Shown here: positions 43,682 through 53,989 of the stretch, piece after piece | Layout of the letters: every line of letters begins with the position of its first letter | How positions within the stretch are numbered: the stretch's first letter is position 1 | Assembly (NCBI GenBank): GCA_023213315.1 | Contig: JAKCPI010007829.1 | Span: 1-64,000, forward strand | Source: Euborellia annulipes | Lineage: Eukaryota > Arthropoda > Insecta > Dermaptera > Anisolabididae | Direction: 5' to 3' | DNA length: 64,000 bases | Notes under the pieces: model-generated | The model's database searches: none | The model's input: only the letters and a program-made list of their open reading frames with translations | What the model was told of the DNA's origin: nothing | Translations under genes and position numbers: made by a program

Positions 43682-44025
43682 AGCGGCTAACCTCCCGCCC
43701 GCTGCGGACCCTTGCCTTTTCTTAATTATGAAAAAAAAATTATTATTATTCAATTCCAGTGCCTGCTTGAGGATTTGTTTACATTCATGGAATACACAAA
43801 TGGAAAGAATACATAAATATTTCCCTATACATTTCCTATGGGAGAAATCGTAACTTTAAGAATTAATAACTCAAATAGTTATAGGAATTTCGGAATGAAA
43901 ATAATTATCCTGTAATCCCTAGAAGGCTCTCTTAAAGCATAAAAAAATTTCGTTTCAAATTTCCAACGGGAAGTTGCCTAAATAGAGCGTGACAGACGGA
44001 CATTAGCGAATTATATAGTAATGAT
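43682..44025. repeat. Dispersed GC-box repeat, LINE/SINE-like 3' end
   Basis: Starts CCCGCCCGCTGCGGACCC, continues to agcgtgacagacggacatt and ends AATTATATAG. Related ends at 15190-15225 and near 63630, and related starts at 5739 and 46741. An internal piece (cctgcttgaggatttgttta) is found inverted at about 56850-56895. Confidence 0.6.
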
Positions 44026-44032
44026 AATGATA

Positions 44033-44650
44033 TAGAGAGAAAGTATTGGATTCATATCAAAAAGATTGATGGATGTACACGTTTTGAGGTCCTCTGAATC
44101 TAAAAAGGTGATTTTCGGAACCTAGTCTGTGTGTGTCTGTCTGTGAACAAAATATCTCAAGAACGAAAAAAGCTAGGAGGTTGAAATTTTATATTTAAGT
44201 TAGGCACCCCCTTAGGACGTGACTCGAAGCTTTTGAACAAAATCGACCAAAGAGTACTAGTACTTTACTGATGCACTTTTTCAGGTTTTTTCGATTTTAT
44301 CAAAATTCGCACCAAAGAAATGGATTAAAATTCAAAAATCAATTTATTTTTGAGATGCTCTTTAAAATGTATATTCTCATTTTGCCATTGAAATCTTCTG
44401 AAGGCCACTTTACTCTTGTACTCCATAGAAAAGATAGGAGAAATGGTTGCCATGGCAATAAAATATAAATATTTCCCATGTTTATAAATTTTACATCTTG
44501 AATTCTAATACATATGTGTATCGGCGGAAACTAAATATAATTATATATCTCGAATCGAAAAATCTGGTGTGCAAGCACAGAACACAACTTTCGATTACCG
44601 AAGGTAAGAGAAAGTTGTGTGCTGTGCTACCAGTCACACCAGATTTTTTT
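44033..44650 (-). repeat. SBR copy lacking the outer tail
   Basis: Tail hairpin truncated at 44033; body and head hairpin complete to CACACCAGAT near 44643. Confidence 0.8.
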
Positions 44651-45033
44651 ACTTTACAAGATAAACTAAATTCTGAAATTATATTTCTCTTCCAGGTATA
44701 AATAATCATTTTGTAAATATAATCTAATTTTACTTTTCAATTAATCACAAAAAAAAAATCACTTCATATTTATTTATTTATTTATTTATATATTAAAAAA
44801 AAAAAAATATTTTAATATTTATTTGGTAAAATTAAATTATTTATCAATTCAAATAATTGATTTAGTTATATAAATTACAATATTTATAGAAAGCTGTTAG
44901 CATTGTCAAGGGCTACATATGTTGGTGGCTTTGGCGAAAATATAATAAAAAAAACTTGAACAATTAAATTATTTTTTTAGTTCAATTTAAATAAAAGCAT
45001 TTTTTTAAAAGTTTTTTATTAGGCCTATATCCA

Positions 45034-45188
45034 GACAGACACACAGACAGACTTTGTCGCGAAATTCACTTTTTTGGATTCAGGGGACCTCAAAACGTGT
45101 ATATCCATCAAAATCTCGACATCGAATTTTTGACATGAATACAATACTTTCTCTCTCTATACATATATATAGAGGTAAGAGAAAGTAA
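45034..45188 (+). repeat. SBR tail fragment
   Basis: From the CAGACAGAC tract to GAGAAAGTA. Confidence 0.75.
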
Positions 45189-45292
45189 AATTTATAGACC
45201 ATTTGTGTATTTATATTTTGTTTTATTTGTAGTTTGCGAGTTCTACGCAATTCAATATGCAAAGTTTTTATTTTTTCTAACGTGTATTAATT

Positions 45293-45405
45293 CGGGCTTA
45301 AGAAACGGCGAGCGGAGGGGAAGTGGCGACTGCACCTCCCCTCCAGGCATTGTCGCCGGCTGCTATTTTTGGAAATAACTATTAAAAACATTCTAATATC
45401 TCCAT
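45293..45405 (+). repeat. GC-rich dispersed repeat, plus copy
   Basis: Starts GGGCTTAAGAAACGGCGAGC and reads through GCATTGTCGCCGGCTGC to ACATTCTAATATCTCC. A near-identical copy lies inverted at 53760-53872. GC-rich head, function unknown. Confidence 0.75.
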
Positions 45406-45409
45406 CGCA

Positions 45410-46225
45410 AATCTATCATCTAAATAAAGTGATTCATTCAACCCAGAGAGAATGATTTCACTTGTTGTTAAGTAACAATAAATAATGCACTCTATTGGAT
45501 GGGAGAGACAAATAAATAGTAGTAAAAAACGTATACTATTTATTCTTTACTATTTTATGGCCCTATTAATTATTCTCTTTTCAATATCCCTTAGATCTCA
45601 CTCTATTTCAAAAAAATCTGGTGTGATTGGTCACACAGCACACAACTGTGGCCTTCAAAATTCCGGGTTTGCGGGGGTGTACGTTACGCCACTGATGGTC
45701 ATCGAATCTATAACTATTTCTTTGTTTATTCAAATTAATTGCAATTTCTTCTTTTAGGATGTTCTTCTTAAATAGTTTTCTTATATAATTTTCTTGATAG
45801 TTATTGTGTTTGTACAGTGTTATGTACTAACAATGTTTGTTTTTATATAATGATTTTCTAGACTATATTTTTATACTGTTTTTTGTTGTTTTATTGTTTT
45901 GTAATGGGATTTTATTGTATTTGTATTGTTGTATTATTTTAAATTGTTTTGGTTATACAAATTTTATAACGACTTTTAGCCCAATGGAGGTAAGCCAAAG
46001 GGGCAGAATAAAAAAAATTGCAATTTCTGTCCCTGAAGATTAGAAGCGTATCCCTGACCTCTCTAGACTAAGAAGCGGGACTTTGGCTTCGAGGAAAAGT
46101 CCCAAAATTTAAGAAAAATGTTATTCCATTACTTATAATTATTACTAAAAGTGAAAATCCTCATAGGGTGTGGTGGGTAATCGATCCACGCGAATACACT
46201 TAAGAGGGCATCTCTCCAATCAATT
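45410..46225. other. Intergenic stretch with SBR head fragment
   Basis: 45606-45645 is a half SBR head fused to a G-run hAT-type scrap (to about 45700). No gene seen in the rest. Confidence 0.55.
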
Positions 46226-46301
46226 AAAACGTATCACAAATTCGTTGGCTTGTACAGGAGTTTAAAGAAAAAAAAAAAATGATTGTATATACAGTACTCA
46301 C

Positions 46302-46619
46302 CCAAGGCGCCTGGCAGTCAGCAGCGCCAAGGGGCTGAAACGCTGGCACACATCGAAAGGTCATTGCTGCAGCGGCGGCAGCCGCCGCTGCGTGATGTGG
46401 GTGATGATGTGAGTGTGGATGATGTGGATGATGGTGTGGATGGGTGGCGGCGGCACGTGGAGTAGGGGGCGGTTCCCACGTGGCCGTAAGCACGTCGCCC
46501 CCGCCGCCGCCTCCGTTCCCACCGCCACCGCCGCCGCCTCCACTCCCTGTACGCAGTCGCCCCAGTGCGCCACACGCGGATTCCTCTTCGGGCCCACGCA
46601 CCGTGGACGATCGAGGATA
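46302..46619 (-). CDS. Exon candidate with Gly, His and Ala runs
   Basis: A 106-codon open stretch on minus ending QAPW at TGG|GTGAGT, an excellent donor, in phase 0. In order: PEEESACGALGRLRTG, a Gly/Asn run, DVLTATWEPPPTP, His/Pro/Ser repeats (HPHHHPHH...), nine Ala, then MTFRCVPAFQPLGAADC. An acceptor-like TTGTAG immediately precedes codon 1; a stronger acceptor (TTTGTTACAG) 37 bp upstream would put stops in this frame. Such runs are typical of developmental transcription factors. The Ala run is followed by a Met that could be the true start. Gene not recognised. Confidence 0.5.
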
Positions 46620-46740
46620 CTACAACGATCACGAGAACTCAACACACCGGACTCCTCTGTAACAAACAACATCAACAATTGTGCTTTTCAATTCTGGTTA
46701 TATCAAATATATATTTTAAGAATAATAAAAATAGTTTATT

Positions 46741-46865
46741 AAGACTTCGCCCCTCCTGGACCCCCCACCAGCTGGCTCGGGCCCGCCTGTGGCGGACCCT
46801 CGCCTTTTCTTCTTCATTATGAAAATAAATTTTTTTTCCCGATAGGAATTTCAAATAAAAAAAAA
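46741..46865. repeat. GC-box repeat fragment
   Basis: GGCTCGGGCCCGCCTGTGGC, then GGACCCTCGCCTTTTC and ATTATGAAAATAAA as at 43682, then cccgataggaatttcaaat as at 31030. Confidence 0.6.
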
Positions 46866-46889
46866 TTGCTAGACAATTTTATCACTCAC

Positions 46890-47809
46890 AAGGGGAGTGC
46901 ATAGCCTTGATAACACCGATTTGAATGAAAATTTTTTTATGTGTAGTACTTAATGAAAAACAAATTCTGTTAAAGAGAGAGAACGCACTACTCAACGGTT
47001 CGTCTAAGAAAAAAATGTTAAAGATTTTGCCTGCATGCCTTAAGCCGTTGCTAACAATAACAAATCAAAAAGTCATTGTGGCTTGATTAGTAGCGTTCAT
47101 TCTTTGTAAATATGAAATCCCGAGTTCGAATCTCGCCCTGTAACTATTTTTTTTTTTTTTGTGTAATTTATATTGTTTGGATTTCTATAAGAATATTTTT
47201 TAATATTAATAAATAAATAAAAAGTTTTTTTTTTTTTTTTAATTATTGGCTTTTAATTTTTAACTTTTTCCATATATTTAAAGAAAATTCAAATGCTTTC
47301 TGTCAAAAACATAATATAAGGAAATATTTAATATTATACGAGAAATATGTTACTATTAAAAAATTGAACACATAAATAAATTTACAATAATATTAAATAA
47401 TTCCTTATATTATATTTTTGACGGAAAGCATTTGAATTTTTTTTATATATATGGAACATGTTAAAAATTAAAAGCCAATAATTAAGAAAAACTTTTTATT
47501 TATTAATATTAAAAATTATTCTTATAGAAATTCAAACAATATAAATTACACAAGTTACAGGGCGAGATTCGAACTCGGGATTTCATGTTTACAAAAAAAG
47601 AACGCTACTAATCTATCCACAATGACTTTTTGATTTTTTATTGTTAGCAACGGCTTAAGACATGCTGGCAAAATTTTTAACATTTTTTTTTTAGACGAAC
47701 CGTTGAGTAGTGCGTTCTCTCGCTTTAACAAAATTTGTTTTTCATTAAGTACTACACATATAAAAATTTTCGTTCAAATCGGTGTTATGAAGGCTATGCA
47801 CTCCCCTTG
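46890..47809. mobile_element. 920-bp inverted-repeat element with a tRNA-like sequence in each arm
   Basis: Arms about 46890-47335 and 47385-47809, ends AAGGGGAGTGCATAGCCTT and complement. Each arm holds a tRNA-like segment (47088-47158 + and 47558-47632 -) with GAGTTCGAATCTCGCCC (B box) and a T run. The anticodon region CATTCTTTGTAAATATG resembles tRNA-Thr(UGU) but is overlong. No duplication of the flanks seen. Either a head-to-head SINE pair or a foldback that captured a tRNA. Confidence 0.75.
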
Positions 47810-48470
47810 TCAGTATGTGAAATGAAGCACTGGAATGTGGAGGAAACAGTGATCCAGCCTAAATACACCTCCTATATATTTTATATATTCCAATGATGAC
47901 GTCAATCGCTTAAAATTCAAAGAAGCTTATAATTAAAAAGGATAGCATTGGCATAGCTAGTAATTATATTCACCCTTTTTTTTAGAGGTTAGCAGCACCC
48001 CTTTTGGTTGAAAGGGCGGGTTTTCCATCCCACCTGAGAGACGAGACGCCCAGCCAGAGAGGGAGGGAATTAAACCCCTTTTGATAACAATACAACCCAT
48101 CTCGTCACTAAAACGGGTTTAAAATATCAGGGAGGGGACGAACGCTCCCTCCCCCCTTCCCTCTTTCATCTGGCAGAAAATTCAATTACCAACATCAAAC
48201 AGTAATGCCAATCCACCTAAAATTAAATCCACTAAATAAATTCAGTTGAAAATGAAACAAATAATATTGTAAGGAACTAATACTGTATTATATATACAAT
48301 AAAGCCCGAAATGTCCTCAGCGGACGACAGTTAGCCAACTCCCAGATGTGAGTGGTACTGCATAATCCGTAACTTAAATACTTAATAACAAAATTGATTG
48401 ATAGATTTTCTTGAGTTGAATGGCTGTAGATATTCAAATTGGATAAACCGCATAACCTGTACTAAATTTT
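47810..48470. other. Intergenic stretch
   Basis: GC-richer near 47995-48065 but without an exon-like frame. Confidence 0.5.
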
Positions 48471-48477
48471 GCTTGCC

Positions 48478-48510
48478 CTGAGGATGAGTGCGACTAGCAC
48501 CCGAAACGTC
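48478..48510 (+). ncRNA. Small hammerhead motif
   Basis: CTGAGGA, stem II GTGC/GCAC, GAAACGTC. Core intact; followed by an A/T-rich tract as at 23513. Confidence 0.55.
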
Positions 48511-48514
48511 GGCA

Positions 48515-49027
48515 AAGAAATATAAAATTTTTTATTTATCCTGGCTGCTCTGTTTACCCGGGAAGGCTCCTGTTCTTTTATCCATAATAATAAATAAATA
48601 TAAAGACGATTATTTCGACTGAACTCAAATCAGGTGCCTATATTCAGTAATAGCCTACTGAACTTTATTTCAGCATTCTACCGTACAAATTCAATTCATA
48701 AACGACATTCGCTATATATACAGAATTATTTTAAACAATAAATTTTTTAAAACAACCTCTTTTTTTCTTTTTTGTCTTTTGGGGGGGTTTTTTTTATGGA
48801 AAGTGGATAAAAAAGAGAATAAAAAACATCTGGACCCAAATATAATAAGGAAATATTAATAATAAATGGTGTGGGGTGGGGAGGGGAGGGGGGTGGGTGT
48901 GTGTGTGTGTGAGTGAGAGAGAGTGAGAGAGAAGAAAGAAAAAAAAAAAAAAACAAAAAGAAAAAATTGTAAACATGGGGAAATGATTATATTTTTTTCA
49001 GTCTTCCCCCCCTCCCCTCCTCCCATA
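48515..49027. other. Intergenic stretch
   Basis: (GT)n/(GA)n around 48893-48935. Frames on minus here are simple-repeat translations. Confidence 0.65.
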
Positions 49028-49368
49028 GTAGTTTCAAGGACAAAATGAGAATATAGGCCTACATTTTAAAGAGCATCTAAAAAATAATTGATTTATGAAT
49101 TTTGATCAAAATCGTTGGAGCGAATTTTGAGAAAATCGAAAAAAAAAACTGAAAAAGTACATCAGTAAAGTACTAGTACTTTTTGGCTGATTTTAATAAA
49201 AAGCTTATTTTCACGGCCCCGGAGGGTGTTTACCATTTAAATATAAAATTTCAATCTCCTAGCTCAATTCCTTCATGCTTAAAATTGAACACACACACAC
49301 AGACAGACACATGTTCAGGGGACCTCAAAACGTGTATATCCATCAAAATCTCGACATCGAATTTTTGA
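49028..49368 (+). repeat. SBR body fragment
   Basis: From GACAAAATGAGAATATAG to TCGACATCGAATTTTTGAC; lacks both terminal hairpins. Confidence 0.7.
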
Positions 49369-49650
49369 CGTCACTTGACTAAAACTATAAGACGAGAGAG
49401 GATTATTTTATAAAGTCAAAAATTTGAGGAAAGAAAAAGGGGAAAAAAAATGTTTGCAGCTAGGAGGACACAAATTGGTCACACGCTCCAAAAAAATAAA
49501 AAAAATAAATAAATAAATAAACGGGATTATTATTTATTTTTTTCAATTTTAATGAAGGGTTTAAAAGGGTTGAAATTTTTTCCTTGATGAAGTAGAGGGA
49601 AGGATAATTATTATCCAAGCACAATTACTTATTATGATTTGATTAGGCCG

Positions 49651-49685
49651 CTGACTACTGTAGGGACGCGTGACCGAAACGTAAC
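49651..49685 (+). ncRNA. Degenerate hammerhead-like motif
   Basis: CTGACTA ... GACCGAAACGTA. Core G8 is T. Confidence 0.25.
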
Positions 49686-49989
49686 CCACAATTGAGAGAG
49701 AGAGAGAGAGAGGCCAATTAATGTCATTCCGACGGACAGTAGTAATCGAATTCATTTGCCCATAAAGACGAGAACCAACCAAGAATGCAACCTCAACATA
49801 CCAACAACAAAAAAATGTTAGAAATCAAATTATTAGGGTCGTTTCTTGTCTATTATATGCAATTATTATTTTTTTTTTTTTACTAAAAAAAAATCACTAC
49901 ACGACAAAAAAATTATATAAAAAAAAAAATAAAAAACAGGTGGGTTGGTGTTAATTGGAGTTGGATATTTTAAGTGCAATTTTTGGTGT

Positions 49990-50557
49990 ATTAAGGGGCC
50001 TCGGGAGTGAAGGTGTTACGCATGTTTTTCCCGAAAAGATGGCGTAGTGTGTCATTAAAAGTATGCCCAAAAATCAAGTAATTCAAAAATTTGCCAAGAG
50101 ATGTCAGAATGGTAGCTAATAATATTTAATGCATTTGGTTGATTTTCATTGATCTTTAAATAATAAATACTTTATAAATATTATTATATATTATGTATCT
50201 TTTATATAAGCATAAAAATATATAAATATAGGTCAGATATAGGTTAATACTATATCGGCTGTTAGACTAGCCTGCCATCTATTGCAAGAATGCTAAACTA
50301 ATTTGACATTTGATTTTTAAATAAATCATCAAAGCTTATTTTAAAAATTTCTTAATTAATATGTGATTAATAATAACAATAAATTCATTTTTAAATTTAA
50401 AAAAAATTAAAGATTATTGGGACAGATTGTTTTTTTGTATTTGCTTGATAACAACAAAATTAATTACGATAATTTTTTAATAAGTCTTTAAAAAAATTAA
50501 AGCTCGATGTCCCAATTATCTCTTATGAATTTAATTCATTAAAAAAAAACCGCATTG
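49990..50557. repeat. Dispersed 570-bp repeat, copy 2
   Basis: Near-identical to 19687-20253 in the same orientation, ending at the same CCGCATTGAA boundary. Confidence 0.75.
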
Positions 50558-50696
50558 AAAAATACCTTATACTAGTCTAGTTTTTTTTAAAGTACGTTTA
50601 GACGTGAGGAGAATCTTATTGTTTCGCGAGGTTTCACTGTATTATTTTCAGATATTCAGAAATTATAAGTAAGCTTAAATATCAAGCAATATTTAT

Positions 50697-50973
50697 GGTC
50701 AGAAATTTTATTATTCGGGGAATTTTTAATTATAGACCACATTTTTGTATTAATTATTTATTAAAACTATAAATACTGTACAACGTTTCGACTGCTTATT
50801 CTGCAGCCCTTATCAAGTACTGTGCACTTGCTCCGATTCAAGCGAACAGTTCACTATAACGGCTGCAGAATAAGCAGACGAAACGACATACAGTATTTAT
50901 ATTTGTAATAAATAATTAATACAAAAATGTGGTCTATAATTAAAAATTCCCTAATAATAAAATTTCTTACCAC
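50697..50973. mobile_element. Foldback with CTGCAGA-type hammerhead relatives
   Basis: Arms 50697-50815 and 50866-50973. Each has GGCTGCAGAATAAGCAG, then (T)CGAAACG. The CUGANGA core reads CTGCAGA, so A6 is replaced by C; either inactive or a different motif. A fragment of the same family is at about 57722-57823. Confidence 0.6.
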
Positions 50974-51082
50974 AAAAGCTATAATAAACACGTCAGAAGA
51001 GATCTAGCTATTGATATTGCAATTTTTAACAGATCCGTCAACAGGACTAAAAATGATTTTGGACATTACAAGAACAGGAAAG

Positions 51083-51306
51083 TCTTCGGGCTTGGTGTAG
51101 TTGGTAGCGCGCATGCCTTGTATACCAAGGGTCGCGGGTTCGGACCCCAGGCAGTCCGATGATTTTATTTAAGCCATTTGGATACCAAATGGCTTAAATA
51201 AGAATGCCTCGACCCCATTATACATATATTCATAATAACGGGTATCGTATAAAGTCTTATATGGCCTGAGTTGCCGAAAAGATTGTGTGAGTGTGGGTGT
51301 GAGTGT
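51083..51306 (+). mobile_element. tRNA-derived SINE
   Basis: Head GGGCTTGGTGTAGTTGGTAG (A box), GGGTTCGGACCCC (B box), central hairpin, short TG tail and no long A run. Confidence 0.8.
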
Positions 51307-51613
51307 CTTTTCAACTTGCTTATTGCCATCCATCTTCATTTTCATTTTGCACCTCTTACTTATTTCTTTCTCTCTTCATCATTTGGCGATGCCGTTTCCA
51401 AACTTGACCATCCTTCAGGTATGTTCTCTCTCCTCTACCTTTCCCTCTTGCCAAAATCTTTTGTTTGGCATTCGGTAATTTTAACAACTTTAAAATTCCC
51501 TAAACTTTCAAATTGTCCTGACTTTTAGGCTTCATCAAGTCAAATTGAACCTCCTTCTTGATTCTCCCATCCTCGTCGCCAGATGAAATAAACCGAGGAA
51601 ATTGACCCGAAAT

Positions 51614-51995
51614 TTAAACTGCCACAGCTACACACATCACTCGGCACAGGATTTTGGTATGTTGATTTATTTAAAAATCGTTAATTATTTTTTTAAATAT
51701 ACCTGGTATGTTTAATTCTTTCAGGTCAAACGTATGTGCCTGCAGTCAAAGCATGTACAGTGAGGGTCAATATTAACGCCCACCCATGCGCATCTACTTG
51801 TGATTATTTCATTGTTTTTAAAAAAATATTATAAATTTTTTAATGGAATCTTTCATGGTTCAAATCTAGAAAATTTCCAATAAAGATTTTCATTTTCTTT
51901 TATAAAAAGAATGAAATAATTACAAGTAGAAAACGCATGGGTGGGACTTAATATTGACCCTCACTGTACCTGTAGTGTAGCTGTGGCAGTTTAAA
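51614..51995. mobile_element. Inverted-repeat element split by a MITE
   Basis: Terminal repeats TTTAAACTGCCACAGCTACA (51614-51633) and complement (51976-51995). The MITE at 51758-51966 lies inside near the right end. Confidence 0.6.
51758..51966. mobile_element. mariner-type MITE (CAGTGAGG family), TSD TA
   Basis: 209 bp with long terminal repeats (CAGTGAGGGTCAATATTAA... and complement). TA at 51756-51757 and 51967-51968. Confidence 0.85.
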
Positions 51996-52640
51996 TAAAG
52001 GTAAAAACCTCATCTCAGAATTGAATTAAAGATTATTAAATTATATATATAACAAATAAGAGAATACACATCAGTTGTTTTAATACAAATTCCACCAATT
52101 GGAAAATAATTATTATTCCCCTTTATTATATTCATTTTTATTATTTTAATTTCATTCCATGAATGTTTTCAATTTTAATATATTATAAAGTTGTCTTTTT
52201 TTTTTCATTTTGAATTATAATAAATATCAACGCCACAGAGGGAAAGAGAGCGACGTTGCGTGTCTCAGTCAGTTTATAGGAATTTTAATCATAAAATTAA
52301 ATATTTTTCTTTTTTTTTTAAATAAATTATAATAATAACAATAATAATAATGATGATGAAGATGATTATTATTAGAGGAAATATCGTTTGTAATTGCAAC
52401 GTTAAACATGTCACAAAAAAAGGGATTTTAACTTATACAGGTAATGAAATTTTAATACAAATACGACGTCTTAAATAGAGTTAGGTTCCCTAGGCATTGG
52501 GGGTGAGTAAGATGCACATTTAACGTATTAAAGGAGACAGCGCCTAGAATTAACTCTTTTAAAATGAGTTAATTAAATTCCTACCTTGAGGTGATTTCAA
52601 ATTAAATTAACTTCCAAAAAAAAAAAAACAATATTGTTTT
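51996..52640. other. Intergenic or intronic stretch
   Basis: AT-rich; may be intron if the 52663 exon is real. No upstream exon found. Confidence 0.5.
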
Positions 52641-52662
52641 TTTTTTTCTCTAATGTTTTCAG

Positions 52663-52745
52663 GTGCTAACGATATCCCGTTGACACGCCGCCCGACGGGA
52701 GGTCGCTCTCAATCCCTTAGAGGCCCCCCCGCTGCTAGCCAATAG
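52663..52745 (+). CDS. Terminal coding exon candidate
   Basis: A long polypyrimidine tract ending ATGTTTTCAG is a strong acceptor. In the frame using two bases to complete a split codon, the exon encodes ANDIPLTRRPTGGRSQSLRG, then PPAASQ, then TAG at 52743-52745; the other two frames stop within seven codons. Basic, Ser/Pro/Gly-rich, disordered C-terminus. GC-rich against an AT-rich surround. No family recognised, and the partner upstream exon was not found. Confidence 0.45.
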
Positions 52746-53236
52746 ACAAATTACAACGCTGCTGCTCCTTATAACATAAACGGGAACTTTTCATGCTAAT
52801 TATGCCCTACTACAACTTAAAAGACTTACTTCCTCTAGAAACAAATTCAACTTCCAACTTTCTTTAAAATATTCAGTCTTATTAAAATTATTAAACTCTA
52901 GGTTATTTGTTTCAAAGGTTTTATTAATTAAAAATCTTGATGTGACTGAAGAAAGTAGTGTTCTGTGCTTATCACATCAGATTTTTCGTGTCGACATATA
53001 ATTAGTTTCCGCCGATATATTAGAATTCAAGATGTAAAATTTATAAACAGAAAAATATTTATATTTTGTTACCATGGCAACCATTTCTCCTACAAGAAAG
53101 TGTCTTTCGAACACTTTTGAGAGGAAAATGAGAAAAATATACATTTTATAGAGCATCTAAAAAAATAGTTGATTTTTTTGAATTTTAATCAAAATCGTGA
53201 TTTTTGAGAAAATTAAAAAAAAAAAACTTAAAAAGT

Positions 53237-53629
53237 TTTTTTTTTTTTTTTTTTTTTCTCTTTAATCAGCGATCTTAGGTCATTGCGATTCAAAATACAA
53301 TATTTGTAAATATGATTATGTTATAAAGGTGATACAGAAAATTAATGAACATGCAACGAGTCAATATATGATGATACATTAATGAATATTTTTTTTTAAA
53401 TTATACTCCTTATCTGAAACATGCTGATCGAAAATGTTCTTGATAATAGAAAAAATTAACTGTTTGAGCTTTTCGTTATTTTCTATATTTGATGGGTTAT
53501 TCCTATTTTCGAAGTGGGGGCTATTTAGGATTGGAACTGACGGAATATTCAGATGATTAGATATATTAGTAGTGGGTATAAAATTGGGCGAGGATCTTTC
53601 AGCATCTCGAGTCGAACTGTTTTCTTTTG
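53237..53629 (-). mobile_element. 5'-truncated LINE, TSD AAAAAGT
   Basis: Minus-strand orientation: a coding remnant, then a 3' UTR ending ATCGCAATGACCTAAGAT... and a poly(A) tract (the T run at 53237-53256). Flanked by AAAAAGT(T) at 53230-53236 and 53630-53636. The ending resembles Jockey-type non-LTR elements (known family trait, not verified). Confidence 0.8.
53379..53627 (-). pseudogene. LINE open reading frame remnant, 82 codons to stop
   Basis: An uninterrupted frame with no initiator because the element is 5'-truncated. It begins KENSSTRDAERSSPNF, continues with an Asn/Pro-rich linker (IPSVPILNSPHFENRNN) and ends in a charged helix-like segment (KLKQLIFSIIKNIFDQHV) and KKNIH, stop. 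No zinc knuckle or RT motif remains. It could be the end of ORF1 or ORF2; the lack of stops suggests a fairly recent insertion. Confidence 0.65.
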
Positions 53630-53759
53630 AAAAAGTTAATCAGTAAAGTATGATAAAAAGCTTATTTTCACGCCTCAGATGGGTGCCTAACTTAAATATA
53701 AAATTTCAATCTCCTTGCTCAATTCCTTCATTCTTTAAATTGAACCCAGACAGACAGAG

Positions 53760-53872
53760 GAGATATTAGAATGTTTTTAATAGTTATTTCCAAAAATAGT
53801 AGTCGGCGACAATGCCTGGAGGGGAGGTGCAGTCGCCACTTCCCTCCGATCGCCGTTTCTTAAGCCCGAATT
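53760..53872 (-). repeat. GC-rich dispersed repeat, minus copy
   Basis: Inverted partner of 45293-45405, almost identical over the whole 113 bp. Inserted between an SBR body and an SBR head. Confidence 0.75.
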
Positions 53873-53975
53873 AAATATGTCGACAACGAAAAATTTGACA
53901 AGCACAGAACACAACTTTCGATTACCGGAGGAAAGAGAAAGTTGTGTTGTGCCGCCACCAGATTTTTTTGTGCAT
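53873..53975 (-). repeat. SBR head fragment
   Basis: Head hairpin ending CACCAGATTTTTTT, followed by low-complexity sequence. Confidence 0.6.
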
Positions 53976-53989
53976 ATTTCGCCCTTTTT

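Larger units (their letters stand above)
52928..53757 (+). repeat. SBR copy split by a LINE fragment
   Basis: Parts 52928-53236 and 53630-53757. The head hairpin is shortened. Adjacent to a scrap (52887-52927) of the palindrome family seen at 62040-62430. Confidence 0.7.

Noticed and set aside
46318..46678. Alternative frames across the Gly/His/Ala region on both strands
   Set aside because: They give Arg-rich or Pro-rich mirror translations of triplet repeats; only the 46302-46619 minus frame reaches the GTGAGT donor in phase with His/Ala runs.
47088..47158. Functional tRNA-Thr gene
   Set aside because: The anticodon loop is too long and the acceptor stem does not pair; the copy lies in a repeat arm with a mirror twin.
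51374..51422. Coding exon ending at CAG|GTATGT
   Set aside because: The short frame MPFPNLTILQ has no acceptor, and joining it to the 52663 exon gives an immediate stop.
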